From the NCBI GenBank assembly GCA_004346725.1, contig SMDE01000006.1, forward strand, positions 310,001 through 374,000: 64,000 nucleotides of DNA. Reading direction: 5' to 3'. How positions within the stretch are numbered: position 1 is the first letter of the stretch; each line of letters opens with the position of its first letter. The translations under genes and the position numbers were made by a program. Positions 26,564 to 35,759 of the stretch are shown here, in pieces. The notes under the pieces were generated by a model. That model made no database searches and was not told where the DNA came from. It saw only the letters and a program-made list of their open reading frames with translations. This DNA is from Phytobacter diazotrophicus (lineage in GTDB: Bacteria; Pseudomonadota; Gammaproteobacteria; Enterobacterales; Enterobacteriaceae).

Positions 26564-27802
26564 ATGGTGTCAACAACCGAAAGTAGTGGAAATCTGGTCC
26601 AGCATCGACTGCTGGTACCGCGGCTGTCGCTGATGATGTTTTTACAGTTTTTTATCTGGGGGAGCTGGTCTGTCACGCTCGGTCTGGTGATGACGCAGCA
26701 CAACATGTCGCTGCTGATTGGCGACGCATTTTCCGCCGGGCCTATTGCGTCTATTCTGTCGCCGTTCGTGCTCGGCATGCTGGTGGACCGGTTCTTCGCC
26801 TCGCAGAAAGTGATGGCGGTGATGCACCTGGCGGGGGCCGCGATTTTGATGTTTGTGCCGCAGGCCCTGGTGGCGGAAAACGGCGCCATGCTGATTGCGC
26901 TGCTGTTTGGCTATACGCTGTGCTATATGCCTACACTTGCGCTGACCAACAATATTGCCTTCCACAGCCTGAGCAATATCGATAAAACTTTCCCGGTGGT
27001 ACGCGTGTTCGGCACCATTGGCTGGATTGTGGCGGGGATCTTTATCGGCGTAACGGGCATTTCCTCCAGCGTGACCATTTTCCAGGTGGCGGCAATCTGC
27101 TCCGTAGCGCTGGCGCTCTATAGCCTGACGTTGCCGCATACGCCGGCACCCGCTAAAGGGCTGCCTGTCGCTATGCGCGATCTGTTCTGTGCCGATGCAT
27201 TTGCCTTACTCAAAACCCGTCACTTCTTTGTTTTCTCGCTCTGCGCGACGCTGATTTCCGTCCCACTCGGCACCTATTACGCCTATACCGCCTCGTATCT
27301 GGCGGATGCCGGTGTGGCGGATGTGAGTACCGCCATGTCATTCGGTCAGATGTCTGAAATCTTCTTTATGCTGGTGATCCCGCTGCTGTTTCGCCGTCTT
27401 GGCGTGAAGTACATGCTGCTTATCGGCATGTGTGCCTGGTTTGTGCGTTACGCCTTTTTTGCCCTCGGCGTCAGTGAGGAAGGGCGCTTCCTGCTCTATC
27501 TCGGCATTTTGCTGCACGGTGTCTGTTACGACTTTTTCTTCGTTGTCGGCTTTATCTACACCGACCGCGTGGCGGGCGAAAAGGTAAAAGGCCAGGCGCA
27601 AAGCATGATTGTGATGTTTACCTATGGCATTGGCATGCTGCTAGGCTCACAAATTTCCGGCGCGCTATACAACCGCCTTGTCGCCGGGCAGACGTTGCCG
27701 CAGGCGTGGGTGACCTTTTGGTGGATCCCGGCGATTGCCGCGGCCGTTATCGCGCTGATTTTCCTTCTTTCTTTTAAATACAACGACCAAGAGCACGCAT
27801 AA
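26564..27802 (+). CDS. NHS-family (NupG/XapB/YegT-like) proton symporter
   Basis: A 412-aa 12-helix major-facilitator protein of the nucleoside:H+ symporter family: SLMMFLQFFIWGSWSVTLG, LGMLVDRFFASQKV, LALTNNIAFHSL, HGVCYDFFFVVGFIYTDR. AGGTGAGG stands before the ATG. It is first in a cluster with a TIM-barrel isomerase and a Gfo/Idh dehydrogenase, under twin LacI-type operators, so a sugar, glycoside or polyol is as likely as a nucleoside. Confidence 0.87.
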   Translation: MVSTTESSGNLVQHRLLVPRLSLMMFLQFFIWGSWSVTLGLVMTQHNMSLLIGDAFSAGPIASILSPFVLGMLVDRFFASQKVMAVMHLAGAAILMFVPQALVAENGAMLIALLFGYTLCYMPTLALTNNIAFHSLSNIDKTFPVVRVFGTIGWIVAGIFIGVTGISSSVTIFQVAAICSVALALYSLTLPHTPAPAKGLPVAMRDLFCADAFALLKTRHFFVFSLCATLISVPLGTYYAYTASYLADAGVADVSTAMSFGQMSEIFFMLVIPLLFRRLGVKYMLLIGMCAWFVRYAFFALGVSEEGRFLLYLGILLHGVCYDFFFVVGFIYTDRVAGEKVKGQAQSMIVMFTYGIGMLLGSQISGALYNRLVAGQTLPQAWVTFWWIPAIAAAVIALIFLLSFKYNDQEHA

Positions 27803-27817
27803 GCTGTGGGAGGTGCT

Positions 27818-28882
27818 ATGAAAACCATTCAGGGGCCGGGGATTTTTCTGGCGCAATTCATTGGGGAGAAACCGCCGTTTAATACGCTTGAGGGGCTGGC
27901 CGGTTGGGCGGCAGGGTTGGGGTACAAGGCGCTGCAAATCCCCTGTAACCATCCGGCGATTTTTGATGTCGAACAGGCGGCGCAAAGCCAGAGTTATTGT
28001 GATGATGTGCGCGGCGTGCTGGCGGAGCGCGGTCTGGTGATTAGCGAGCTTTCCACCCACCTTGAAGGGCAACTGATTGCGGTACACCCGGCTTATGACG
28101 CGGCGTTTGACGGCTTTGCACCCGCGGCGCTGCGGGGAAAACCGGCGGCGCGTCAGGCCTGGGCTATAGAAAAACTGTTTCAGGCGGCGCGTGCCTCAAA
28201 CAACCTTGGGTTACGCGCCCATGCGACCTTCTCCGGCGCGCTGGCCTGGCCTTATCTCTACCCGTGGCCGCCCCATAACGCCCTGTTATTTAAAGAGGCA
28301 TTTGCTGAATTAGCCCGCCGCTGGCGACCGGTGCTGGACCGCTTTGATGAACAGGGCGTGGACCTGTGCTATGAAATTCACCCCGGTGAAGACCTGCATG
28401 ACGGCGTCACCTTTGAGCGTTTTCTTGACGGCGTAGGCAACCACCCGCGCTGCAATATCCTGTACGACCCGAGCCATCTTCACCTGCAACAGCTTGATTA
28501 TCTGGCGTTTATCGATATCTATCATGAACGCATCAAAGCTTTTCATGTGAAGGACGCGGAGTACCGGAAGGAGGGCCGCAGTGGCGTGTATGGCGGCTAT
28601 CAGAACTGGGTCGACAGGCCCGGCCGTTTTCGTTCGCCGGGCGACGGGCAAATCGATTTTGGCGCGGTGTTCAGCAAGCTCACCCAGTACGGTTATGACG
28701 GCTGGGCGGTGCTGGAGTGGGAATGTTGCCTGAAAGCGGGAGAGACCGGCGCGCGGGAAGGGAGCGAGTTTATTCGCCGCCACATCATCCCCGTGTCGGC
28801 ATACGCGTTTGATGATTTTGCCGCCGGGCAAGAAGACCGGGGTAGTGTGCGCAACATGTTAGGACTTGGGAGTGTGGAATGA
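27818..28882 (+). CDS. Xylose-isomerase-like TIM-barrel sugar isomerase/epimerase
   Basis: A 354-aa protein of the AP_endonuc_2/IolE-YcjR superfamily. Metal-ligand positions are visible: YEIHPGEDLHD, ILYDPSHLHLQQ, KAFHVKDAEY and a final VLEWECCL. GGGAGG stands before ATG 27818; an in-frame ATG four codons earlier overlaps that site and is rejected. It overlaps the Gfo/Idh gene by four bases (ATGA). Pairing of this fold with Gfo/Idh is common in inositol and 3-keto-glycoside catabolism. Confidence 0.85.
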   Translation: MKTIQGPGIFLAQFIGEKPPFNTLEGLAGWAAGLGYKALQIPCNHPAIFDVEQAAQSQSYCDDVRGVLAERGLVISELSTHLEGQLIAVHPAYDAAFDGFAPAALRGKPAARQAWAIEKLFQAARASNNLGLRAHATFSGALAWPYLYPWPPHNALLFKEAFAELARRWRPVLDRFDEQGVDLCYEIHPGEDLHDGVTFERFLDGVGNHPRCNILYDPSHLHLQQLDYLAFIDIYHERIKAFHVKDAEYRKEGRSGVYGGYQNWVDRPGRFRSPGDGQIDFGAVFSKLTQYGYDGWAVLEWECCLKAGETGAREGSEFIRRHIIPVSAYAFDDFAAGQEDRGSVRNMLGLGSVE

Positions 28883-30027
28883 TTCAGGTCGGGATTATTG
28901 GCACCGGGTTTATTGGCCCGGCGCATATTGAAGCTATTCGGCGGTTGGGCTTTGTTGAGGTGGTGGCGCTGTGCGATGCGGATCTGGCGGACGCGCAGCA
29001 AAAGGCGCGGCAGCTTGGCGTGCCGCACGCCTATGCCAGCGTGGAGGCACTGCTGGCGCATCCGGGGTTACAGGTGGTTCATAACTGTACGCCGAATCAT
29101 CTGCATGCAGAAATTAACCGCCAGGCCCTGCGGGCCGGAAAGCATCTGTTTTCGGAAAAACCGCTGTGCATGACCGCCGAAGAGGCGCGTGAACTGGTGG
29201 CGCTTGCCGAACAGGCAAAGGTGGTGCATGGCGTCAGTTTTGTCTATCGCCAGTTTGCGATGGTTCAGCAGGCGGCGAGTTTGCGCCGCTCCGGGCGGCT
29301 CGGCAGGCTGTTTTCCGTCTACGGCAGTTATCTGCAAGACTGGATGCTGCTGGAAACGGACTATAACTGGCGCGTCGACGCGGCAACCGGCGGGCCATCG
29401 CGGGCGGTGGCCGATATCGGTTCGCACTGGTGCGATACATTGCAGTTTGTCACCGGACGGCGCATAACCCAGGTGATGGCGGATCTCTCTATTGTCTGGC
29501 CGACACGCAAAGCCAGTCGCGGGGCCGCAACCTTCACTTCTACTCAGCAGGCCGCAGAGGTGGAGGACAAAACCGTGACTACCGAGGATGCCGGGTCGGT
29601 GCTGGTCCGTTTTGATGATGGCAGTAAGGGCTGTTTTAGCGTGTCGCAGGTGAGTGCGGGGCGGAAAAATCGCCTCAGTTTCGAAGTAAACGGTAGTGAG
29701 TGCTCACTGGGTTGGGACCAGGAAGTGCCACAACAGCTTTGGATTGGCCACCGCCAGCAGCCTAACCAGATACTGACCGATGACCCAGGGCTGATGTCGC
29801 CGGATGTCGCCGCCAGCGCCCATTTCCCCGGCGGGCATATCGAAGGCTGGCCGGATGCGTTTAAGAATATGATGCTGAATTTCTATCGCGCGGTGCAGGA
29901 CGGGAAAATGCCAGCCCGCGATGAGGCGCGGTTTGCCTCGTTCTATGATGGGGCCAGCGTGATGTTTATTATCGATGCCATCGTGCAAAGTCACCAGCAG
30001 CAAAAGTGGGTGACAGTGGCCTGTTGA
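28879..30027 (+). CDS. Gfo/Idh/MocA family NAD(P)-dependent sugar dehydrogenase
   Basis: A 382-aa oxidoreductase. The N-terminal Rossmann motif GIIGTGFIGPAH and the catalytic EKPLCMTAEEA are present, followed by the family C-terminal domain (DIGSHWCDTLQFVTG, HFPGGHIEGWPDAFKNM). It is translationally coupled to the isomerase gene. Likely oxidises a hydroxyl of the transported sugar or glycoside. The substrate cannot be read. Confidence 0.88.
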   Translation: MIQVGIIGTGFIGPAHIEAIRRLGFVEVVALCDADLADAQQKARQLGVPHAYASVEALLAHPGLQVVHNCTPNHLHAEINRQALRAGKHLFSEKPLCMTAEEARELVALAEQAKVVHGVSFVYRQFAMVQQAASLRRSGRLGRLFSVYGSYLQDWMLLETDYNWRVDAATGGPSRAVADIGSHWCDTLQFVTGRRITQVMADLSIVWPTRKASRGAATFTSTQQAAEVEDKTVTTEDAGSVLVRFDDGSKGCFSVSQVSAGRKNRLSFEVNGSECSLGWDQEVPQQLWIGHRQQPNQILTDDPGLMSPDVAASAHFPGGHIEGWPDAFKNMMLNFYRAVQDGKMPARDEARFASFYDGASVMFIIDAIVQSHQQQKWVTVAC

Positions 30028-30045
30028 GGTAGGTCGCCCTGGGCG

Positions 30046-30125
30046 GGTTGTCCCGGATAAGGCCTGGCCGCATCCGGGACAACCCTGGCGGCGCTTACGC
30101 CTGCCATGCTATCCGGATGCGGCAC
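30046..30125. repeat. REP-like palindromes with a 13-bp perfect stem
   Basis: GGTTGTCCCGGAT (30046-30058) and ATCCGGGACAACC (30072-30084) form a perfect 13-base stem with a 13-base loop, followed by a GGCGGCGCTTACGCC element and GCTATCCGGATGCGG. The composition is that of enterobacterial REP sequences after an operon end. Confidence 0.7.
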
Positions 30126-30202
30126 CAGGTGTGCATCGTGCATGCCATCCGACGTTGTGGTAGCCTGCTAGCCAGACGCTAACCGCAGGAAATATCGACG
30201 TT

Positions 30203-31183
30203 ATGTCCATTCAGAAAATCGCCAGGCTGGCTGGCGTTTCCGTCGCGACCGTTTCGCGCGTGCTCAATAACAGCGAATCTGTTAAAGAAAAAAACCGCGA
30301 GCGCGTGCTCAAAGCCATTGCCGAAAGCAATTATCAGCCGAACCTGCTGGCGCGCCAGCTTCGCACCGCCCGCAGCTCAATGATTCTGGTGCTGGTTTCC
30401 AATATCGCGAACCCGTTTTGCGCCGAGGTGGTAAAAGGAATTGAAGAGGAAGCGGAAAAAAACGGCTTTCGTATTCTGCTGTGCAATACCGGTTCGGACA
30501 TGGCGCGCTCCCGCTCGGCGCTGAACCTGCTTTCCGGGAAAATCGTCGACGGCATTATCACCATGGACGCCTCTTCGCGCTTGCCGGAACTGGCGACGCT
30601 TATCGGTAACGCCCCCTGGGTGCAGTGCGCGGAATATGCCGATGACGGCGATGTCTCCTGCGTGGGCATCAATGATGTTGGCGCCGCGCAATGCGTGATT
30701 GATCGATTACTGGCGCGCGGCTGTCAGCGTATCGCGCTGATTAACCACGATCTCAGCTATAAATATGCCCGCTCGCGGGAAGAGGGCTACCACAGCGGGC
30801 TTAAGGCGCACCAGTGCGAATATGCGTTTGTTGAGTATGCCAGCGACCTGAGTTTTAGCGCCGGGAAAGCGGCCATGCAGGCGCTGCTGCGCCACACTGA
30901 ACGTCCCGATGCGGTCTTTGCGGTGTCGGATACCCTTGCGGCGGGGGCCGTGCTGGCCATTCACGAAGCTGGCCTGAAAATGCCGCAGGATATTGCGGTG
31001 GTTGGGTTTGATGGCACAGAACTGGCGGAAATGGTGACACCGCCGCTGACGACCGTTTATCAACCGTCAAAAGAGATTGGTCGCAAAGCCGTGGGGCTGC
31101 TGCTCAATAAAATCGATAACCCCGAGGCCCCGGCGGAGAGGATCATGATGGACTGGCAGTATATTTCCCGCGCCAGCGCCTGA
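30203..31183 (+). CDS. LacI family transcriptional regulator
   Basis: A 326-aa repressor: N-terminal HTH with hinge (IQKIARLAGVSVATVSRVLN, then RQLRTARS), and a periplasmic-binding-like effector domain (VLVSNIANPFCAEVVKGIEE; DAVFAVSDTLAAGAVLAIHEA; VVGFDGTELAEMVTPPLTTVYQP). It is CytR/PurR/RbsR-like. It closes the NHS-isomerase-dehydrogenase cluster and is the natural ligand-controlled repressor for the twin palindromes at 26498-26541. A terminator follows. Confidence 0.9.
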   Translation: MSIQKIARLAGVSVATVSRVLNNSESVKEKNRERVLKAIAESNYQPNLLARQLRTARSSMILVLVSNIANPFCAEVVKGIEEEAEKNGFRILLCNTGSDMARSRSALNLLSGKIVDGIITMDASSRLPELATLIGNAPWVQCAEYADDGDVSCVGINDVGAAQCVIDRLLARGCQRIALINHDLSYKYARSREEGYHSGLKAHQCEYAFVEYASDLSFSAGKAAMQALLRHTERPDAVFAVSDTLAAGAVLAIHEAGLKMPQDIAVVGFDGTELAEMVTPPLTTVYQPSKEIGRKAVGLLLNKIDNPEAPAERIMMDWQYISRASA

Positions 31184-31205
31184 TAATATTGATGTGATTT
31201 TTTTG

Positions 31206-31229
31206 CCAGCCTTTCGCTGGCTTTTTTAT
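31206..31229 (+). terminator. Terminator of the LacI-type gene
   Basis: GCCAGC-CTTTC-GCTGGC hairpin followed by TTTTTTA, 22 bases after the regulator stop. Confidence 0.85.
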
Positions 31230-31246
31230 ACCCTGGGAGCTTTGCC

Positions 31247-32116
31247 ATGAACCGGCAACGACAAGCAGAACTGTTTCTGGTCATCACCACCATCATTGCC
31301 GCCTGCGGCTGGATCTTTTCCCGCGAGGCCATCTCCGGGATGCCCGTATTTGCCTTTCTGGGGCTGCGCTTTTTAGGCGCGGCGCTGGTATTGCTGCCAT
31401 TTTGTCGCGGGCAGCGTATTGCGCTGGCAAAATTGCGCCAGGTCTTTATCAGCGCGTTGTGGATGGCACTCACGTTGTGCCTGTGGATTTGGTCGGTGTC
31501 GACCACACCGTCGCTGGGCGAGGGGGCATTTATCATGAGCCTCTCTATGCTGTTTGTGCCGCTGGTGGCCTGGGCCATGATGGGTGTGCGTCCGGCCCGC
31601 GCCTATTGGGAGTGCCTGCCGCTCGCCTTTATTGGCCTGGCGCTGTTAAGCCTGCATACGCCGATTGTCTTTCATCCCAGCCAGGGCTGGTTTTTGTTGA
31701 CCGCTTTTGTGCAATCCATTTCGTTTTGCTACACCAGCCGCATTGCCCGTGATGTCCCGCTACTCCCGCTCACCACGGTGCAACTGGCGGTGACGGGGGT
31801 TGCGGGCGTGTTGATCTCACTTTTATTTGAACACTGGACGCAGCCGTTTACGGGCACCACTGCGCTGTGGCTGGTCGCCAGCATTCTGATTGCCACCAGT
31901 CTGCGCTTTGGCCTGCAATTGCAGGGGCAGAAATATGCCGCTGTCGCCAGCGCTGCCATCATCATGGTGCTCGAACCGTTGCTGACGGTGATCGTTGCCG
32001 CCCTCTGGTACAGCGAACGTCTGCCGCTGCAAAAAATTATCGGCGGCGTGCTGATTCTGGTTGCACAAATCTGGTTTCGCTGGCGGCTGGTGGCACGCCT
32101 GCCGTCTAAGATCTAA
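31247..32116 (+). CDS. EamA/DMT family transporter
   Basis: A 289-aa membrane protein with ten hydrophobic segments in two EamA repeats (FAFLGLRFLGAALVLLPF; AAIIMVLEPLLTVIVAALWYSERL). Such proteins export amino acids or metabolites. GGGAG is upstream of the ATG. It sits between the sugar-cluster regulator terminator and a convergent efflux pump; no link to either is evident. Confidence 0.87.
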   Translation: MNRQRQAELFLVITTIIAACGWIFSREAISGMPVFAFLGLRFLGAALVLLPFCRGQRIALAKLRQVFISALWMALTLCLWIWSVSTTPSLGEGAFIMSLSMLFVPLVAWAMMGVRPARAYWECLPLAFIGLALLSLHTPIVFHPSQGWFLLTAFVQSISFCYTSRIARDVPLLPLTTVQLAVTGVAGVLISLLFEHWTQPFTGTTALWLVASILIATSLRFGLQLQGQKYAAVASAAIIMVLEPLLTVIVAALWYSERLPLQKIIGGVLILVAQIWFRWRLVARLPSKI

Positions 32117-32121
32117 TCCCC

Positions 32122-33543
32122 TCAGTTTGCCGGGCAGCGGGGGGCGAGCTGCTGGCGCGCGCCAATCGCGGCGACGGCAAGCATCAGCATCATCACGATC
32201 TCTGCCACTAAAAACCCGCCCAGCGCTTCGTTGTAGTTGCCCTGGGTGAGGTTGAGCAGATGCAAAAACAACCCGCCGAGTACTGCCGGGCCCAGGCCCA
32301 GCGTGGCCTGTTGCAGCGTACTGAGAATGGCGCTGCCCGACCCTGCGTCCTGAGTGGCAATGTCACGCATCCCGATACGGTAAAAACTGTTCACGATCAG
32401 CGCCTGGCCGTAGCCAATCAGCGCGGTAGAAGGCGCAAGGTTTAGGGCGTTGAGGTGCCCATGGGTCAACCAGAGCGTGGCGAACAGCGCCAGCAGGCCG
32501 CTTACTTGAATCGCAATGCCACTCAGCAGAATGGTACGTACGTTGTGGCGGGCAATCAGTTTCGGCGCATACCACGCCGAGGCGAAATAGGTCACCCCAA
32601 GCACAACAAAACTGTTACCGGACTGCCACGGCGCCATGCCTACGCCTGCCTGTAATGTCAGCGCCATACAGAACATAAAGCCGGACCAGGCGCTGAAAAA
32701 CAGCAACGCAATTAACAGGCCGAAACGGATGCTGGGCAATTTGAGTAAACGTGGCGGCATCAGCGGATGCAGCCCTTGCTGTTCCTGACGCAGCGCGCCG
32801 GCACGCATCCACAGTGTTAGCGGAATGATCGCCAGTAATGCCGCCTGGCTTTGCCATGGCCAGCCTAAATCCGGGCTGAGGGAGAGCGGGAAGAGCAGGC
32901 AGCATAAGATCAGCGCCAGCGCGAAGGTGCCCTGCCAGTCAATGCGCGTTGGGGTTTCATTGCGGGTTTCCGGGATATAGCGATGGCTCAATGCCAGCAC
33001 CAACAGGCTTATCGGCACGTTAATAAAAAAGGCGTTTCGCCAGCCGAGCCCGGCGATATCTGCCGACACCAGCCAGCCGCCACCCATCTGCCCGATGATA
33101 AACGCCACGCCGCCAATCCCCCCATACAGGCTGATAGCGCGGGCATGGGCCGTACCTTTGAGGGTCACGTGCAGCGTTGCGATAATTTGCGGCATGATCA
33201 GCGCCGCGCTCATCCCTTGCAGGGTACGCGCCGCGAGCAGGGCGTTGATGGAGTTGGCGATACCGCACAGCAGCGAGGCGATCCCGAACAGCGCCACGCC
33301 CCATAAGAACATTTTGCGGCGGCCAAAGTTATCACCCAGTTTACTCCCCATCGCCAGGCAGACGGCAAACGCGACGCCGTACAGCGCAACAATCAGAGAG
33401 AGTTGCGTGGTATTGGTGTGCAGCGAAAGCGTGATGGAATCAAGGGCGACGTTGGTGATCGAGGTATCGATCAGCGGCAGCATTTGTCCGGTCAACAGTA
33501 ATAACAAGCCCGCACGACCGGGTGAAACAGCAGACGTATTCAT
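32122..33543 (-). CDS. DHA2-type (EmrB/SmvA-like) MFS efflux pump
   Basis: A 473-aa protein with about 14 membrane segments. Motifs: MLPLIDTSITNVALDSI, MGSKLGDNFGRRKMFLWG (motif A) and RTLQGMSAALIMPQIIATL (motif C-like region). It expels drugs or toxic organics with protons. It is divergent from an XRE/MmyB regulator with an inverted repeat between the two starts, a usual pump/regulator pair, and convergent with the EamA gene. Confidence 0.9.
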   Translation of the reverse strand: MNTSAVSPGRAGLLLLLTGQMLPLIDTSITNVALDSITLSLHTNTTQLSLIVALYGVAFAVCLAMGSKLGDNFGRRKMFLWGVALFGIASLLCGIANSINALLAARTLQGMSAALIMPQIIATLHVTLKGTAHARAISLYGGIGGVAFIIGQMGGGWLVSADIAGLGWRNAFFINVPISLLVLALSHRYIPETRNETPTRIDWQGTFALALILCCLLFPLSLSPDLGWPWQSQAALLAIIPLTLWMRAGALRQEQQGLHPLMPPRLLKLPSIRFGLLIALLFFSAWSGFMFCMALTLQAGVGMAPWQSGNSFVVLGVTYFASAWYAPKLIARHNVRTILLSGIAIQVSGLLALFATLWLTHGHLNALNLAPSTALIGYGQALIVNSFYRIGMRDIATQDAGSGSAILSTLQQATLGLGPAVLGGLFLHLLNLTQGNYNEALGGFLVAEIVMMLMLAVAAIGARQQLAPRCPAN

Positions 33544-33600
33544 GGTAACTCCATTGCGTCATTCATCGGATAGACGTAGCATCGCTGATACGAAAAACGG

Positions 33601-33626
33601 GTACCAGTTCTTGCTTATACTGGTAC
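33601..33626. promoter_or_regulatory. Inverted repeat between the DHA2 pump and its regulator
   Basis: GTACCAGT (33601-33608) and ACTGGTAC (33619-33626) are perfect 8-base arms spaced by 10 bases, centred in the 107-base divergent promoter region. A likely operator of the XRE/MmyB protein. Confidence 0.65.
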
Positions 33627-33650
33627 TGGCAATACCATGCTGGAGGTTTT

Positions 33651-34523
33651 ATGAGCCTGATGTCGGAACGATCCCCTCTGTTGAGCGTCCAGGATGAGAA
33701 CCGCAAACAGCTCGGCGCGTTTTTACGCTCCCGCCGGGAAAGCCTTGACCCGCAGCGTCTCGGTCTGCCGCGCAGTGGACGGCGTCGTACGCCAGGCTTA
33801 AGGCGTGAAGAGGTGGCCTTGCTCGCTGACGTTGGCGTGACCTGGTATACCTGGCTTGAGCAAGGCAGGGATGTGAACCCGTCGGCCAGCGTGATGCAGG
33901 CAATCGCCAACGCGCTGGAGTGTTCGGCAACTGAAACCCGCCACCTGTTTTTACTGGCGGGGCTGACGCCTGCGGAAACGCCTGTGGTGCCGCAGTGTGA
34001 AGGCATCAGCATCGGGACGCGTAAAATGCTTGATAGCCTGTTACCCCAACCGGCCAGCATCCAAAAATCCAATTTTGATATTGTGGCGTGGAATGATGCT
34101 TTTTCGCGGATGATGGGCGTTGATTTTCACCAAATACCAGAAGATGAGCGCAATTGTATTTATCTCTATCTGACCAACCCGACCTGGCGTAGCCGTATTG
34201 GGCGTAAGGAGAGTGTGCTGCCGACCTTTGTTGCCTATTTCCGGGCGGCGATGGCGGAACATCGGGGCGACCCGCAGTGGGAAGCGAAGCTGGCGCGCTT
34301 TTGCGCAGTATCGGAAGAGTTTGCCTCGCTGTGGCATAAGCGCTACGACGTGCGAGGCGTTGAAAATCAACTGAAAACCTTTACCCACCCTGAATTAGGC
34401 GAATTTTCTTTGCAGCAGATGTACTGGTTTTCAGCGCCGCGTAACGGCTCGCGGCTGCTGGTCTATTTACCGATAGATGAGCGGGGCGAGCAGGCGCTGG
34501 CTTGGCTGGCAGAGCACGCTTAG
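33651..34523 (+). CDS. XRE family regulator with MmyB-like ligand domain
   Basis: A 290-aa protein. The N-terminal HTH (LGAFLRSRRESLDPQRLGLP, then TPGLRREEVALLADVGVTWYTWLEQGR) is followed by the MmyB-like domain from about residue 115 (NFDIVAWNDAFSRMMG; RNCIYLYLTNPTWRS; HPELGEFSLQQMYW). These domains bind fatty-acid-like ligands in homologues. GGAGG is four bases before the ATG. Divergent from the DHA2 pump. Confidence 0.9.
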   Translation: MSLMSERSPLLSVQDENRKQLGAFLRSRRESLDPQRLGLPRSGRRRTPGLRREEVALLADVGVTWYTWLEQGRDVNPSASVMQAIANALECSATETRHLFLLAGLTPAETPVVPQCEGISIGTRKMLDSLLPQPASIQKSNFDIVAWNDAFSRMMGVDFHQIPEDERNCIYLYLTNPTWRSRIGRKESVLPTFVAYFRAAMAEHRGDPQWEAKLARFCAVSEEFASLWHKRYDVRGVENQLKTFTHPELGEFSLQQMYWFSAPRNGSRLLVYLPIDERGEQALAWLAEHA

Positions 34524-34530
34524 CCGCTTC

Positions 34531-35328
34531 TCAAAGATAGAGTTTTCCGGCCAGGACCGTATGCGACTGTCCTGCCAGCGCTACCCGGCCTTCTGCGGTG
34601 AGCGCAATCTGCAATTCGCCGCCGCGCGGTGAGGCCTGCCAGGCACTGAGGGTACGCTTATCCAGACGCGAACCCCAGTAGGCCGCCAGCGCGCAGTGCG
34701 CGGAACCGGTCACCGGATCTTCATTTACCCCCACCCACGGCGCGAAGTAGCGAGAGATAAAATCGTTTTTGCCATTACCGGGTACTGTAATGGCCACGCC
34801 GCGTCCGGGCAGTGCGCCAAGCGCCTGGAAGTTGGGTTTGAGCTGCTCAATGACCTGCGCGTCTTCCACCACAATCATCGCTTTCGGGCCAAATGTCCCG
34901 CTGGCAGAGACGTCACTGGCGTTGAGACCCAGGGCGTCCAGTAAAGCGTTATCCGGCGCATAATGCATATCTGGTACTAAGAGCGGGAAATCCAGTTCGA
35001 TAGTGTCAGGGCGGGCGGTGGCTTTAAGCGGGCCGGAAAGGGTGGTGAAGACAACGCTTTCTCCGACAGCAAGCTGTCCGGTCTGGCGCAAAATATGGGC
35101 CGTGGCGAGCGTGCCGTGACCGCATAAATCGACCTCAGCCTGAGGAGTAAACCAGCGCAAACGGTAATCATCGCGTGCCAGAAACGCGGTCTCAGAGACG
35201 GCCATCTCTGCGGCGATCTGCTGCATGATGGCCGTTTCAAGCGCCTGGGGCGTGATACACACGCCCGCCGGATTGCCGGAAAAAGGGCGTGTGCTGAAAG
35301 CATCAACCTGGTAAATCTCAAGTTCCAC
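34531..35328 (-). CDS. PhzF family isomerase-like protein
   Basis: A 265-aa protein of the PhzF/YddE diaminopimelate-epimerase-like fold. Motifs: VDAFSTRPFSGNPAGVC at the N-terminus, AVSETAFL with the conserved glutamate, DLCGHGTLATAH and NEDPVTGSAHCALAAYW. Enteric members outside phenazine clusters have no known function, and no phenazine genes are present here. It follows ybdF on the same strand but is separated by a terminator. Confidence 0.9.
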   Translation of the reverse strand: MELEIYQVDAFSTRPFSGNPAGVCITPQALETAIMQQIAAEMAVSETAFLARDDYRLRWFTPQAEVDLCGHGTLATAHILRQTGQLAVGESVVFTTLSGPLKATARPDTIELDFPLLVPDMHYAPDNALLDALGLNASDVSASGTFGPKAMIVVEDAQVIEQLKPNFQALGALPGRGVAITVPGNGKNDFISRYFAPWVGVNEDPVTGSAHCALAAYWGSRLDKRTLSAWQASPRGGELQIALTAEGRVALAGQSHTVLAGKLYL

Positions 35329-35344
35329 TGCGCGTGCTCCTCTC

Positions 35345-35384
35345 GGAAAACGAAAACGCTACGGTAACGCGTTTTCGTTTTTCC
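35345..35384 (-). terminator. Terminator after ramR-ybdF
   Basis: AAAACGAAAACGC (35347-35359) pairs perfectly with GCGTTTTCGTTTT (35369-35381) around a nine-base loop. It lies 7 bases beyond the ybdF stop; the A/T-rich stem base makes it work in both directions. Confidence 0.75.
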
Positions 35385-35390
35385 GAACAG

Positions 35391-35759
35391 TCAGCGCGGA
35401 CGCAGACGTTGCTGATCTTTTTTCGCCAGTGTGTCGACCACCAGATCCCGCGAGTCGTTGATCAGATCGACGAGCAAATCTTCGTTGATATCCTCGCCAG
35501 CAAAGATGGAGATCCAGTGCTTTTTATTCATGTGATATCCCGGCTCAATGCTGCGATAAATCTGTTGATTGAGCAGGGATTTTTGCGGATCTGATTTCAT
35601 GGTCACCATAGGCCGACCATGAGCGGTGGTGATCATCATGAAAATCTTGCCGCCGACTTTGAAAATGTCGTGTTCCGGGCCAAACGGCCAGCACGGTTCA
35701 GTGAACGGTAGTTCCAGCGCAATGCGACGTGCGGTCTCTTGCAGGGTTTTACTGTCCAT
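35391..35759 (-). CDS. ybdF: MmcQ/YjbR family protein YbdF
   Basis: A 122-aa protein close to E. coli YbdF (DUF419, CyaY-like fold). Shared segments include [33 protein letters not shown] and [11 protein letters not shown]. Function unknown; the family may bind DNA. The start at 35759 (MDSKTL) matches the E. coli N-terminus; a longer frame to 35798 lies inside ramR. Overlaps the end of ramR by 11 bases, so the two are probably co-translated. Confidence 0.92.
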   Translation of the reverse strand: MDSKTLQETARRIALELPFTEPCWPFGPEHDIFKVGGKIFMMITTAHGRPMVTMKSDPQKSLLNQQIYRSIEPGYHMNKKHWISIFAGEDINEDLLVDLINDSRDLVVDTLAKKDQQRLRPR

